From contig CM076152.1 in assembly GCA_038025085.1 (NCBI GenBank), forward strand, positions 23,892,001-23,956,000: a stretch of 64,000 nucleotides of DNA. The letters are read 5' to 3'. A model generated the notes under the pieces. The model ran no database searches and had not been told where the DNA came from. It saw nothing but the letters and a program-made list of their open reading frames with translations. The position numbers and the translations under genes are program-made. Source of the stretch: Tetragonia tetragonoides (lineage: Eukaryota; Streptophyta; Magnoliopsida; Caryophyllales; Aizoaceae). Shown piece by piece: positions 44,950 through 57,385 of this stretch (positions within the stretch are counted from its first letter, which is position 1; each line of letters opens with the position of its first letter).

Positions 44950-47763
44950 TTAAAATGCGTAAATGCATTCAAAAGGTGGAGTTCAAGCTTGTTTGTGCTT
45001 GTAAACATCCTTGGTGTAGTTTCTCACTCAAATGAATGCAAACAAAGCATTTGGGTGCTTTCTCTTAATATACAACAAAAAAGAACTCAATCTCTTTCTC
45101 CCTAGATGTAAGAGCTGTTAAAACGCGTAAATGCATTCACAAGGTGGAGTTAAACCTTGTTTGTACTTGTAAACATCCTGGTGTAGTTTCTCACTCAAAT
45201 GAATGCAAACAAAGCATTTGGGTGCTTTCTCTTAATATACAACACAAAAGAGCTCAATCTCTTTCACCCTAATCGTAAGAGCTGTTAAAACGCGTAAATA
45301 CATTCAAATGCTTGAGTTGAAGCTTGTTTGTACTTGTAAACATCCTTGGTTAAGTTTCTCACTCAAATGAATGGAAACAAAGCATTTGGGTGCTTTCTCT
45401 TAATATACAACACAAAAGAACTCAATCTTTTTCACCCTAGTCATATGAGCTTTTAAAACGCGTAAATGCATTCAAAAGCTTGAGTTGAAGCTTGTTTGTA
45501 TTTGTAAACATTCTTGGTGTAGTTTCTCACTGAAATGAATGCAAACAAAGCTTTTGGTTGCTTTCTCTTAAAATACAACACAAAAGAACTCAATCTTTTT
45601 TACCCTAGTCATATGAGCTTTTAAAACGCGTAAATGCATTCAAAAGCTTGAGTTGAAGCTTGTTTGTACTTGTAAACATCCTTGGGGTAGTTTCACACTC
45701 AAATGAATGTAAACAAAGCATTTGCGAGCTTTCTCTTAATATACAACAGAAAAGAACTCAATCTCTTTTCGCCTAGTCGTAAGAGCTGTTAAAACGCGTA
45801 AATGCATTCAAAAGCTTGAGTTGAAACTTGTTTGTACTTGTAAACATCATTGGTGTAGTTTCTCACTCAAATTAATGCAAAGAAAGCATTTGGGTGCTTT
45901 CTCTTAATATACAACAAAAAAGAACTCAATCTCTTTCACCCTAGTCGTATGAGGTTTTAAAACGCGTAAATGCTTTCAAAAGCTTGAGTTGAAGCTTGTT
46001 TATACTTGTAAACGTCCTTGGTGTAGTTTCTCACTCAAATTAATATACAACACAAAAGAACTCAATCTCTTTTACCCTAGTTGTAAGAGCTGTTAAAATG
46101 CGTAAATGCATTCAAAAGGTGGAGTTAAGGCTTGTTTGTGCTTGTAAACATCCTTGGTGTAGTTTCTCCCTCAAATGAATGCAAACAAAGCATTTGGGTG
46201 CTTTCTCTTAATATACAACACAAAAGAACTCAATCTCTTTCACCCTAGATGTAAGAGCTGTGAAAACGGGTAAATGCATTCAAAAGGTGGAGTTAAAGCT
46301 TGTTTGTACTTGTAAACATCCTTGGTGTAGTTTCTCACTCAAATGAATGCAAACAAAGCATTTGGGTGCTTTCTCTTAATATACAACACAAAAGAACTCA
46401 ATCTCTTTCACCCTAGATGTAAGAGCTGTTAAAACGCGTAAACGAATTCAAAAGGTGGAGTTAAAGCTTGTTTGTACTTGTAAACATCCTTGGTGTAGTT
46501 TCTCACTCCAATGAATGCAAACAAAGCTTTTGGGTGCTTTCTCTGAAAATACAACACAAAAGAACTCAATCTCTTTCACCCTAGTCGTATGAGGTTTTAA
46601 AACGCGTATATGTATTCAAAAGCTTAAGTTGAAGCTTGTTGATACTTGTAAACATCATTGGTGTAGTTTCTCACTCAAATGAATGCGAACAAAGCATTTG
46701 GGTGCTTTCTCTTAGTATACAACACAAAAGAACTCAATCTTTTTCACCCTAGTCATATGAGCTTTTAAAACGCGTAAATGCATTCAAAAGCTTGAGTTGT
46801 AGCTTGTTTGTACTTGTAAACACTCTTGGTGTAGTTTCTCACTGAAATGAATGCAACCAAAGCATTTGGGTGCTTCCTCTAAATAAACAACACAAAAGAC
46901 CTCAATCTCTTTCACCCTAGTCGTATGAGGTTTTAAAACGCGTAAATGCTTTCAAAAGCTTGAGTTGAAGCTTGTTTGTACTTGTAAACATCCTTGATGT
47001 AGTTTCTCCCTCAAATGAATGCAAACAAAGCATTTGGGTGCTTTCTCTTAATATACAACACAAAAGAACTCAATCTCTTTCACCCTAGATGTAAGAGCTG
47101 TGAAAACGGGTAAATGCATTCAAAAGGTGGAGTTAAAGCTTGTTTGTACTTTTAAACATCCTTGGTGTAGTTTCTCACTCAAATTAATGCAAACAAAGCA
47201 TTTGGGTGCTTTCTCTTACCATACAACACAAAAGACCTCAACTCTTTCACCCTAGTCCTAAGAGCTGTTAAAACGCGTAAACACATTCAAAATTTTGAGT
47301 TGAAGCTTGTTTATACTTGTAAACATCCTTGGTGTAGTTTCTCACTCAAATAAATGCAAACAAAGCATTTGGGTGCTTTCTCTTAATATACAACAGAAAA
47401 AAAAATCTGTTTCACCCTAGTCGTATGAGGTTTTAAAACGCGTAAATGCTTTCAAAAGCTTGAGTTGAAGCTTGTTTGTACTTGTAAACATCCTTGGTGT
47501 AGTTTCTCTCTCAAATGAATGCAAACAAAGCATTTGGGTGCTTTCTCTTAATATACAACACAAAATAACTCAATCTCTTTCACCCTAGATGTAAGAGCTG
47601 TTAAAACGCGTAAATGCACTCAAAAGGTGGAGTTAAAGCTTGTTTGTACTTGTAAATATCCATGGTGTAGTTTCTCACTCAAATGAATGCAAACAAATCA
47701 TTTGGGTGCTTTCTCTTAATATACAAAACAAAAGACCTCAAATCTCTTTCACCCTACTCGTAT
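44950..47763 (+). repeat. Satellite array, + block spanning HOR copies 1 and 2
   Basis: Regular + monomers. The boundary between unit copies lies at 46041, where TCTCACTCAAATTAAT runs straight into ATACAACAC, so the joining monomer lacks about 40 bases. An A-run at about 47398 is one base shorter than in copy 3, which explains the 4708/4709 spacing. Confidence 0.95.
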
Positions 47764-50748
47764 TCATTTGTTTGCATTCATTTGAGTGTGAAACTACACC
47801 TAGGATGTTTACAAGTACAAACAACCTTCAACTCAAGCTTTTGAATGCATTTACGCGTTTTAAAAGCTCATACGAATAGGGTGAAAGAGATTTGAGTTCT
47901 TTGTGTTGTATATTAAGAGAAAGATCCAAACACTTTGTTTGCATTCATTTACGTGTGAAACTACAGCATGGATGTTTACAAGTACAAACAAGCTTGAACT
48001 CAAGCTTTTGAATGCAAGCTTTTGAATGCATTTACGCGTTTGGGTGCATAATGAATGCAAACAAAGCATTTGGGTGACCTTGACCATAATGTCACCAAAG
48101 TAAGCATGTTTGTACATTTTTACGCGTTTACGCGTACATACAAGCTTCAACGCAAGCTTTTGAATGCATTTACGCGTTTTAACAGCTCTTACGACTAGGG
48201 TGATAGAGATTGAGTTCTTTTTTGTTGTTCATTAAGAGAAAGCACCCAAATGTTTTCTTTGCATTCATTTGAGTGTGAAACTACACCTAGGATGTTTAAA
48301 TGTACAAAGATGCTTCAACTCAAGCTTTTGAATGCATTTACGCGTTTTAAAGCTCATACGAGTAGGGTGAAAGAGATTTGAGTTCTTTTGTGTTGTACAT
48401 AAAGAGAATGCATCCAAATACTTTGTTTGCATTCATTTGAGTGAGAAACTACACCAAGGATGTTTACAAGTACAAACAAGCTTTAACTCCATCTTTTGAA
48501 TGCATTTACACGTTTTAACAGATCTTACATCTAGGGTGAAAGACATTGAGTTCTTTTGTGTTGTATATTAAGAGAAAGTACCCAAATGCTTTGTTTGCAT
48601 TCATTTGAAGAAGAAACTACACCAAGGATGTTTACAAGTACAAACAAGCTTTAACCCAACCTTTTGAATGCATTTACGCATTTTAACAGCTCTTACAACT
48701 AGGGTGAAAGAGATTGAGTTCTTTTGTGTTGTATATTAAGAGAAATCAGACAAATGCTTTGTTTGCATTCATTTGAGTGAGAAACTACACCAAGAATGTT
48801 TACAAGTACAAACAACCTTCAACTCAAGCTTTTGAATGCATTTACGCGTTTTAAAAGCTCATATGACTAGGGTGAAAAAGATTGAGTTCTTTTGTGTTGT
48901 ATTTCAAGAGAAAGCAACCAAAAGCTTTGTTTGCATTCATTTCAGTGAGAAACTACACCAAGAATGTTTACAAGTACAAACAAGCTTCAACTCAAGCTTT
49001 TGAATGCATTTACGCGTTTTAAAAGCTCATATGACTAGGGTGAAAAAGATTGAGTTCTTTTGTGTTGTATTTTAAGAGAAAGCAACCAAAAGCTTTGTTT
49101 GCATTCATTTTAGTGAGAAACTACACCAAGAATGTTTACAAGTACAAACAAGCTTCAACTCAAGCTTTTGAATGCATTTACGCGTTTTAAAAGCTCATAT
49201 GACTAGGCTGAAAAAGATTGAGTTCTTTTGTGTTGTATATTAAGAGAAAGCACCCAAATGGTTTGTTTGCATTCATTTGAGTGAGAAACTTAACCAAGGA
49301 TGTTTATAAGTACAAACAAGCTTCAACTCAAGCTTTTGAATGTATTTACGCGTTTTAACAGCTCTTACGATTAGGGTGAAAGAGATTGAGGTCTTTTGTG
49401 TTGTATATTAAGAGAAAGCACCCAAATGCTTTGTTTGCATTCATTTGAATGAGAAACTACACCAGGATGTTTACAAGTACAAACAAGCTTTAACTCCACC
49501 TTTTGAATGCATTTACGCGTTTTAACAGCTCTTACATCTAGGGTGATAGAGATTGAGTTCTTTTGTGTTGTATATTAAGAGAAAGCACCCAAATGCTTTG
49601 TTTGCATTCATTTGAGTGAGAAACTACACCAAAGATGTTGACAAGCACAAACAATATTTAAAATGCGTAAATGCATTCAAAAGGTGGAGTTCAAGCTTGT
49701 TTGTGCTTGTAAACATCCTTGGTGTAGTTTCTCACTCAAATGAATGCAAACAAAGCATTTGGGTGCTTTCTCTTAATATACAACAAAAAAGAACTCAATC
49801 TCTTTCTCCCTAGATGTAAGAGCTGTTAAAACGCGTAAATGCATTCACAAGGTGGAGTTAAACCTTGTTTGTACTTGTAAACATCCTGGTGTAGTTTCTC
49901 ACTCAAATGAATGCAAACAAAGCATTTGGGTGCTTTCTCTTAATATACAACACAAAAGAGCTCAATCTCTTTCTCCCTAATCGTAAGAGCTGTTAAAACG
50001 CGTAAATACATTCAAATGCTTGAGTTGAAGCTTGTTTGTACTTGTAAACATCCTTGGTTAAGTTTCTCACTCAAATGAATGGAAACAAAGCATTTGGGTG
50101 CTTTCTCTTAATATACAACACAAATGAACTCAATCTTTTTCACCCTAGTCATATGAGCTTTTAAAACGCGTAAATGCATTCAAAAGCTTGAGTTGAAGCT
50201 TGTTTGTACTTGTAAACATTCTTGGTGTAGTTTCTCACTGAAATGAATGCAAACAAAGCTTTTGGTTGCTTTCTCTTAAAATACAACACAAAAGAACTCA
50301 ATCTTTTTTACCCTAGTCATATGAGCTTTTAAAACGCGTAAATGCATTCAAAAGCTTGAGTTGAAGCTTGTTTGTACTTGTAAACATCCTTGGGGTAGTT
50401 TCCCACTCAAATGAATGTAAACAAAGCATTTGCGAGCTTTCTCTTAATATACAACAGAAAAGAACTCAATCTCTTTTCGCCTAGTCGTAAGAGCGGTTAA
50501 AACGCGTAAATGCATTCAAAAGCTTGAGTTGAAACTTGTTTGTACTTGTAAACATCATTGGTGTAGTTTCTCACTCAAATTAATGCAAAGAAAGCATTTG
50601 GGTGCTTTCTCTTAATATACAACAAAAAAGAACTCAATCTCTTTCACCCTAGTCGTATGAGGTTTTAAAACGCGTAAATGCTTTCAAAAGCTTGAGTTGA
50701 AGCTTGTTTATACTTGTAAACGTCCTTGGTGTAGTTTCTCACTCAAAT
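46041..50748. repeat. 4,708-bp higher-order repeat, copy 2
   Basis: Complete second copy. Strand layout: + to 47763, - 47764-48048, foreign patch to 48120, - to 49654, + to 50748. Differences from copy 1 seen by eye include GATTAAGAAAC at 43900 versus GAAGAAGAAAC at 48608, and GTACTTTCTC at 42792 versus GTAGTTTCTC. Confidence 0.92.
47764..49654 (-). repeat. Satellite array, - block of HOR copy 2
   Basis: Same content as 43056-44946 at +4708, including the foreign patch with GGTGAC (48073) and GTCACC (48091). Confidence 0.94.
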
Positions 50749-52472
50749 TAATATACAACACAAAAGAACTCAATCTCTTTCACCCTAGTTGTAAGAGCTG
50801 TTAAAATGCGTAAATGCATTCAAAAGGTGGAGTTAAGGCTTGTTTGTGCTTGTAAACATCCTTGGTGTAGTTTCTCCCTCAAATGAATGCACACAAAGCA
50901 TTTGGGTGCTTTCTCTTAATATACAACACAAAAGAACTCAATCTCTTTCACCCTAGATGTAAGAGCTGTGAAAACGGGTAAATGCATTCAAAAGGTGGAG
51001 TTAAAGCTTGTTTGTACTTGTAAACATCCTTGGTGTAGTTTCTCACTCAAATGAATGCAAACAAAGCATTTGGGTGCTTTCTCTTAATATACAACACAAA
51101 AGAACTCAATCTCTTTCACCCTAGATGTAAGAGCTGTTAAAACGCGTAAATGCATTCAAAAGGTGGAGTTAAAGCTTGTTTGTACTTGTAAACATCCTTG
51201 GTGTAGTTTCTCACTCCAATGAATGCAAACAAAGCTTTTGGGTGCTTTCTCTGAAAATACAACACAAAAGAACTCAATCTCTTTCACCCTAGTCGTATGA
51301 GGTTTTAAAACGCGTATATGTATTCAAAAGCTTAAGTTGAAGCTTGTTGATACTTGTAAACATCATTGGTGTAGTTTCTCACTCAAATGAATGCGAACAA
51401 AGCATTTGGGTGCTTTCTCTTAGTATACAACACAAAAGAACTCAATCTTTTTCACCCTAGTCATATGAGCTTTTAAAACGCGTAAATGCATTCAAAAGCT
51501 TGAGTTGTAGCTTGTTTGTACTTGTAAACACTCTTGGTGTAGTTTCTCACTGAAATGAATGCAACCAAAGCATTTGGGTGCTTTCTGTAAATAAACAACA
51601 CAAAAGACCTCAATCTCTTTCACCCTAGTCGTATGAGGTTTTAAAACGCGTAAATGCTTTCAAAAGCTTGAGTTGAAGCTTGTTTGTACTTGTAAACATC
51701 CTTGATGTAGTTTCTCCCTCAAATGAATGCAAACAAAGCATTTTGGTGCTTTCTCTTAATATACAACACATAAGAACTCAATCTCTTTCACCCTAGATGT
51801 AAGAGCTGTGAAAACGGGTAAATGCATTCAAAAGGTGGAGTTAAAGCTTGTTTGTACTTTTAAACATCCTTGGTGTAGTTTCTCACTCAAATTAATGCAA
51901 ACAAAGCATTTGGGTGCTTTCTCTTACCATACAACACAAAAGACCTCAACTCTTTCACCCTAGTCCTAAGAGCTGTTAAAACGCGTAAACACATTCAAAA
52001 TTTTGAGTTGAAGCTTGTTTGTACTTGTAAACATCCTTGGTGTAGTTTCTCACTCAAATAAATGCAAACAAAGCATTTGGGTGCTTTCTCTTAATATACA
52101 ACAGAAAAAAAAAATCTGTTTCACCCTAGTCGTATGAGGTTTTAAAACGCGTAAATGCTTTCAAAAGCTTGAGTTGAAGCTTGTTTGTACTTGTAAACAT
52201 CCTTGGTGTAGTTTCTCTCTCAAATGAATGCAAACAAAGCATTTGGGTGCTTTCTCTTAATATACAACACAAAATAACTCAATCTCTTTCACCCTAGATG
52301 TAAGGGCTGTTAAAAGGCGTAAATGCATTCAAAAGGTGGAGTTAAGGCTTGTTTGTACTTGTAAACATCCATGGTGTAGTTTCTCACTCAAATGAATGCA
52401 AACAAATCATTTGGGTGCTTTCTCTTAATATACAAAACATAAGACCTCAAATCTCTTTCACCCTACTCGTAT
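49658..52472 (+). repeat. Satellite array, + block spanning HOR copies 2 and 3
   Basis: Regular + monomers, with the unit boundary at 50749 bearing the same CACTCAAATTAATATACAAC join as at 46041. No gene is seen. Confidence 0.95.
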
Positions 52473-53028
52473 TCATTTGTTTGCATTCATTTGAGTGTGA
52501 AACTACACCTAGGATGTTTACAAGTACAAACAACCTTCAACTCAAGCTTTTGAATGCATTTACGCGTTTTAAAAGCGCATACGAATAGGGTGAAAGAGAT
52601 TTGAGTTCTTTGTGTTGTATATTAAGAGAAAGATCCAAACACTTTGTTTACATTCATTTACGTGTGAAACTACAGCATGGATGTTTACAAGTACAAACAA
52701 GCTTGAACACAAGCTTTTGAATGCAAGCTTTTGAATGCATTTACGCGTTTGGGTGCATAATGAATGCAAACAAAGCATTTGGGTGACCTTGACGTTCAAA
52801 AGCTTGAGTTGAAACTTGTTTGTACTTGTAAACATCATTGGTGTAGTTTCTCACTCAAATTAATGCAAAGAAAGCATTTGGGTGCTTTCTCTTAATATAC
52901 AACAAAAAAGAACTCAATCTCTTTCACCCTAGTCGTATGAGGTTTTAAAACGCGTAAATGCTTTCAAAAGCTTGAGTTGAAGCTTGTTTATACTTGTAAA
53001 CGTCCTTGGTGTAGTTTCTCACTCAAAT
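50749..53028. repeat. 4,708-bp higher-order repeat, copy 3 (internally deleted)
   Basis: Follows copy 2 at +4708/4709 to 52793, where GTGACCTTGAC is joined to GTTCAAAAGC. From 52795 it matches 50515 onward (offset 2280). About 2.43 kb of the unit is missing, including most of the - segment. It ends at the same CACTCAAATTAATATACAAC join (53029), so at least part of a further unit may follow before divergence. Confidence 0.9.
52473..52793 (-). repeat. Satellite, - remnant in HOR copy 3
   Basis: Equivalent of 47764-48084, ending in a short + piece and the first bases of the foreign patch, where the deletion begins. Confidence 0.9.
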
Positions 53029-53809
53029 TAATATACAACACAAAAGAACTCAATCTCTTTCACCCTAGATGTAAGAGCTGTTAAAACGCGTAAATGCATT
53101 CAAAAGGTGGAGTAAAAGCTTGATTGTACTTGTAAACATCCTTGGTGTAGTTTCTCCCTCAAATGAATGCAAACAAAGCATTTGGGTGCTTACTCATAAT
53201 ATACAACACGAAAGAACTCAATCTCTTTCACCCTAGATGTAAGAGCTGTTAAAACGCGTAAATGCATTCAAAAGGTAAAGTTAAAGCTTGTTTGTACTTG
53301 TAAACATCCTTGGTGTAGTTTCTCACTCAAATGAATGCAAACAAAGCATTTGGGTGCTTTCTCTTAATACACAATACAAAAGACCTCAATCTCTTTCACC
53401 CTAGTCATATGAGCATTTAAAACGCGTAAATACATTCAAAAGCTTTGTTTGAAGCTTGTTGGTATTTGTAAACATCCTTGGTTAAGTTTCTCACTCAAAT
53501 GAATGCAAACAAAGCATTTGGGTGCTTTCTCTGAAAAAACAACACAAAAGAACTCAATCTCTTTCACCCAAGTCGTATGAGGTTTTAAAACGCGTATATG
53601 CATTCAAAAGCTTAAGTTGAAGCTTGTTGGTACTTGTAAACATCCTTGGTTATGTTTCTCACTCAAATGAATGCAAACGAAGCATTTGGGTGCTTTCTCT
53701 TAATATACAACACAAAAGAACTCAATCTTTTTCACCCTAGTCATTTGAGCTTTTAAAACGCGTAAATGCATTCAAAAGCTTGAATTGAAAAGCTTGTTTG
53801 TACTTGTAA
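52794..53809 (+). repeat. Satellite, + block (about 6 monomers)
   Basis: End of HOR copy 3, then ordinary + monomers. It leaves the + strand at ACTTGTAAA|AAGATTGAG, the recurrent + to - junction. Confidence 0.93.
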
Positions 53810-54445
53810 AAAGATTGAGTTCTTTTGTGTTGTATATTAAGAGAACGCACCCAAATGTTTTCTTTGCATTCATGTGAGTGAGAAACTACACCAAAGATGT
53901 TTACAAGTACCAACAAGCTTCAACTTAAGCTTTTGAATGCATATAGGTGTTTTAAAACCTCATACGACTAGGGTGAAAGAGATTGAGTTCTTTTGTGTTG
54001 TATTTTCAGAGAAAGCACCCAAAAGCTTTGTTTGCATCCATTGGAGTGAGAAACTACACCAAGGATGTTTACAAGTACAAACAAGCTTCAACTCAAACTT
54101 TTGAATGTATTTACGCGTTTTAAAAGCTCATATGACTAGGGTGAAAGAGATTGAGGTCTTTTGTGTTGTATAGTAAGAGAAAGCACCCAAATGCTTTGTT
54201 TGCAGTCATTTGAGTGAGAAACTACACTAAGGATATTTACAAGTACTAACAAGCTTTAACTCCACCTTTTGAATGCATTTACGCGTTTTAACAGCTCTTA
54301 CGACTAGGGTGAAAGAGATTGAGTTCTTTTGTGTTGTATTTTCAGAGAAAGCACCCAAAAGCTTTGTTTGCATTCATTGGAGTGAGAAACTACACCAAGG
54401 ATGTTTACAAGTACAAACAAGCTTCAACTCAAAATTTTGAATGTA
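53810..54445 (-). repeat. Satellite, - block between two recurrent junctions
   Basis: About 3.8 reverse monomers bounded by ACTTGTAAA|AAGATTGAG on the left and TTCACAATC|AAATGAATGC on the right. The block at 2618-3899 has the same two boundary joins but is twice as long. Confidence 0.93.
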
Positions 54446-55606
54446 TTCACAATCAAATGAATGCAAATAAAGCATTTGTGTGCTTTCTCTTAATATACAA
54501 CAGAAAAGAACTCAATCTCTTTCACCCTAGTCGTAAGAGCGGTTAAAACGCGTAAATACATTCAAAAGCTTGAGTTGAAGCTTGTTTGTACTTGTAAACA
54601 TCCTTGGTGTAGTTTCTCACTCCAATGAATACAAACAAAGCTTTTGGGTGCTTTCTCTGAAAATACAACACAAAAGAACTCAATCTCTTCACCCTAGTCG
54701 TATGAGGTTTTAAAACGCGTATATGCATTGAAAGGCTTAAGTTGAAGCTTGGTGGTACTTGTAAACATCTTTGGTGTAGTTTCTCACTCAAATGAATGCA
54801 AAGAAAACATTTGGGTGTGTTCTCTTAATATACAACAGAAAAGAACTCAATCTCTTTCACCCTTGTCGTATGAGCTTTTAAAACGCTTAAATGCATTCAA
54901 AAGCTTGAGTTCCAGCTTGTTTGTAGTTGTAAAAATCCTTGGGGTAGTTTCGCACTCAAATGAATGTAAACAAAGCATTTGCGAGCTTTTTCTTAATATA
55001 CAACACAAAAGAACTCAATCTCTTTTCGCCCAGTCGTAAGAGCTTTTAAAACGCGTAAATGCATTTAAAAGCATGAGTTGAAACTTGTTTGTACATGTAA
55101 ACATCCTTGGTGTAGTTTCTCACTCAAATGAATGCAAACAAACCATTTGGTTATTTCTCTTAATATACAACACAAAAGAACTCAATCTCTTTCACCCTAG
55201 ATGTAAGAGCTGTTAAAACGCGTAAATACATTCAAAAGGTGGAGTTAAAGCTTGTTTGTACTTGTAAACATCCTTGATGTAGTTTCTCACTCAAATGAAT
55301 GCAAACAAAGCATTTGGGTGCTTTCTCTTAATATACAACACAAAAGACCTCAATCTCTTTCACCGTAGTCATATGAGCTTTTAAAACGCGTAAATACATT
55401 CAAAAGCTTGGTTTGAAGCTTGTTGGTACTTGTAAACAACTTTGGTTAAGTTTCTCACTCAAATGAATGCAAACAAAGCATTTGGGTGCTTTCTCTTAAT
55501 ATACAACACAAAAGAACTCAATCTTTTTCACCCTAGTCATATGAGCTTTTAAAACGCGTAAATGCATTCAGAAGCTTGAGTCGAAGCTTGTTTGTACTTG
55601 TAAAAA
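54446..55606 (+). repeat. Satellite, + block (about 7 monomers)
   Basis: Includes a C-D module with an open frame at 54749-55042. It ends at the third example of the ACTTGTAAA|AAGATTGAG switch. Confidence 0.94.
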
Positions 55607-56401
55607 GATTGAGTTCTTTTGTGTTGTATATTAAGAGAACGCACCCAAATGTTTTCTTTGCTTTCATGTGAGTGAGAAACTACACCAAAGATGTTTACAA
55701 GTACCAACAAGCTTCAACTTAAGCTTTTGAATGCATATAGGCGTTTTCAAAACCTCATACGACTAGGGTGAAAGAGATTGAGTTCTTTTGTGTTGTATTT
55801 TCAGAGAAAGCACCCAAAAGCTTTGTTTGCATTCATTGGAGTGAGAAACTACACCAAGGATGTTTACAAGTACAAACAAGCTTCAACTCAAGCTTTTGAA
55901 TGTATTTACGCGTTTTAAAAGCTCATATGACTAGGGCGAAAGAGATTGAGGTCTTTTGTGTTTTATATTAAGAGAAAGCACCCAAATGCTTTGTTTGCAT
56001 TCATTTGAGTGAGAAACTACACCAAGGATACTTACAACTACAAACAAGCTTTAACTCCACCTTTTGAATGCATTTACGCATTTTAACAGCTCTTACAACT
56101 AGGGTGAAAGAGATGGAGTTCTTTTGTGTTGTATATTAAGAGAAATCACCCAAATGCGTTGTTTGCATTCATTTGAGTGAGAAACTTAACCAAGGATGTT
56201 TACAAATACAAACAAGCTTCAAGTCAAGCTTTTGAATGTCTTTATGCGTTTTAACAGCTCTTACGATTAGGGTGAAAGAGATTGAGGTCTTTTGTGTTGT
56301 ATATTTAGAGAAAGCACCCAAATGCTTTGTTTGCATTCATTTGAGTGAGAAACTACACCAAGGATGTTTACAACTACAAACAAGCTTTAACTCCACCTTT
56401 T
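55607..56401 (-). repeat. Satellite, - block leading into copia fragment
   Basis: About 4.7 reverse monomers. The last 160 bases, up to CCACCTTTT, match those before the copia fragment at 27274, so the fragment and its left satellite flank were copied together. Confidence 0.93.
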
Positions 56402-56705
56402 GAGAAAGAAATTAGGAGAAAGGGTAGTTGAATGTATCTTTTTAGGCTATGCTATACATAGCAAGGCCTATAGGTTCATGGTAATTGAACCAAATGATTT
56501 AATTGCGGTCAATACAATAATTGAATCAAGGCATACTATTTATGATGAGAATCGATTCACGTCTATCCCTAGGCCAAAAGACCGAATTGTGGAGGTTATG
56601 TCAAACCAACCTCAAGATGACAATGATGATGGTGAGGTTGTTGAGCTTAGAAGAAGAAACGACCTCGGAAAGCCAAATATCATTTGATTTCGGATATACA
56701 TGGAG
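56402..56705 (+). mobile_element. Ty1/copia retrotransposon polyprotein fragment (long copy)
   Basis: Same captured piece as at 27274 but longer. From 56403 it reads KKLGERVVECIFLGYA, HSKAYRF, NTIIESRHTIYDENRF, SIPRPKD, then an acidic run (DDNDDGE) and a basic segment. This is the copia segment between integrase and reverse transcriptase. In related plant elements a basic RR.KR.RKAK-like stretch comes before reverse transcriptase. Here KKRPRKAK appears in a neighbouring frame near 56650-56676, which suggests a frameshift; that part is tentative. The main frame stops at about 56687. Four bases differ from the 27274 copy over the shared 209. No LTR, target-site duplication or other domain is present. 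The 3' side merges with diverged satellite-like sequence, and that 3' part is found again at 62617. A dead fragment carried by the satellite. Confidence 0.9.
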
Positions 56706-56985
56706 GTAAATGCATCCAAATATACAACATTAAATACTTGCGATCCAAATGTTTTGTTTGCACTTATAAACACCCTTGGTGTACTTTCACCCTACTCGTA
56801 GAAAAAAAAAAACTAGCCCATTGTGATAAAACTACACCAATGTGGCCTTGGAAACTCAATCTCACCATAGAGAGTTTGCATTTGAGCGTAAGTACACCAA
56901 TGTCTTTTGTACGCAATTATTAACTTATAAACAGATACTTTTGAATGCATACAACTAGCTGTTAAAACGCGTAAATGCTTAAATG
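56706..56985. other. Diverged mosaic 3' of copia fragment
   Basis: Satellite-like words (ACACCCTTGGTGTAC, TTTCACCCTACTCG, GCATTTGAGCG) alternate with unfamiliar sequence: an A-run, CTAGCCCATTGTGATAAAAC, ACACCAATGTGGCCTTGG and GCAATTATTAACTTATAAAC. It is shared with 62650-62930 at offset 5944 with scattered differences. No gene is recognised. Confidence 0.75.
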
Positions 56986-57385
56986 CATTCAAAAGCTTGA
57001 GTTGAAGCTTGTTTGTACTTGTAAACATTCTTGGTGTAGTTTCTCACAGAAATGAATGCAAACAAAGCTTTTGCTTGCTTTCTCTTAAAATTCAATACAA
57101 AAGAACTCAATCTTTTTCACCCTAGTCATATGAGCTTTTAAAACGCGTAAATGCATTCAAAAGCTTGAGTTGAAACTTGTTTGTACTTGTAAACATTCTT
57201 GGTGTAGTTTCTCACTCAAAAGAATGCAAACAAAGCATTTGTGTGCTTTCTCTTACTATACAACACAAAAGAACTCAATCTCTTTCACCCTAGTCGTAAG
57301 AGCTGTTAAAATGCTTAAATGCAATAAAAAGCTTCAGTTGAAGCTTGTTTGTACTTGTAAACATCCTTGGTGTAGTTTCTCACTC
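56986..57385 (+). repeat. Satellite, + block (about 2.4 monomers)
   Basis: + monomers with the unusual TCTCACAGAAATG and AAATGCAATAAAAAGCTTC variants, both seen again at 62931-63566. Confidence 0.9.

Larger units (their letters stand above)
41333..46040. repeat. 4,708-bp higher-order repeat, copy 1
   Basis: Every landmark checked recurs at +4708: GGAGTTAAGG at 41413/46121, GGTGAC...GTCACC at 43365/48073 and the open frames at 42932/47640 and 44908/49616. The unit is about 28 monomers (28 x 168 = 4704) laid out as + (1.7 kb), - (1.9 kb including a short foreign patch), + (1.1 kb). Copies differ only by scattered single bases. The left edge is where TAATATACAACAC begins; upstream sequence differs from that before copies 2 and 3. 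Confidence 0.92.
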
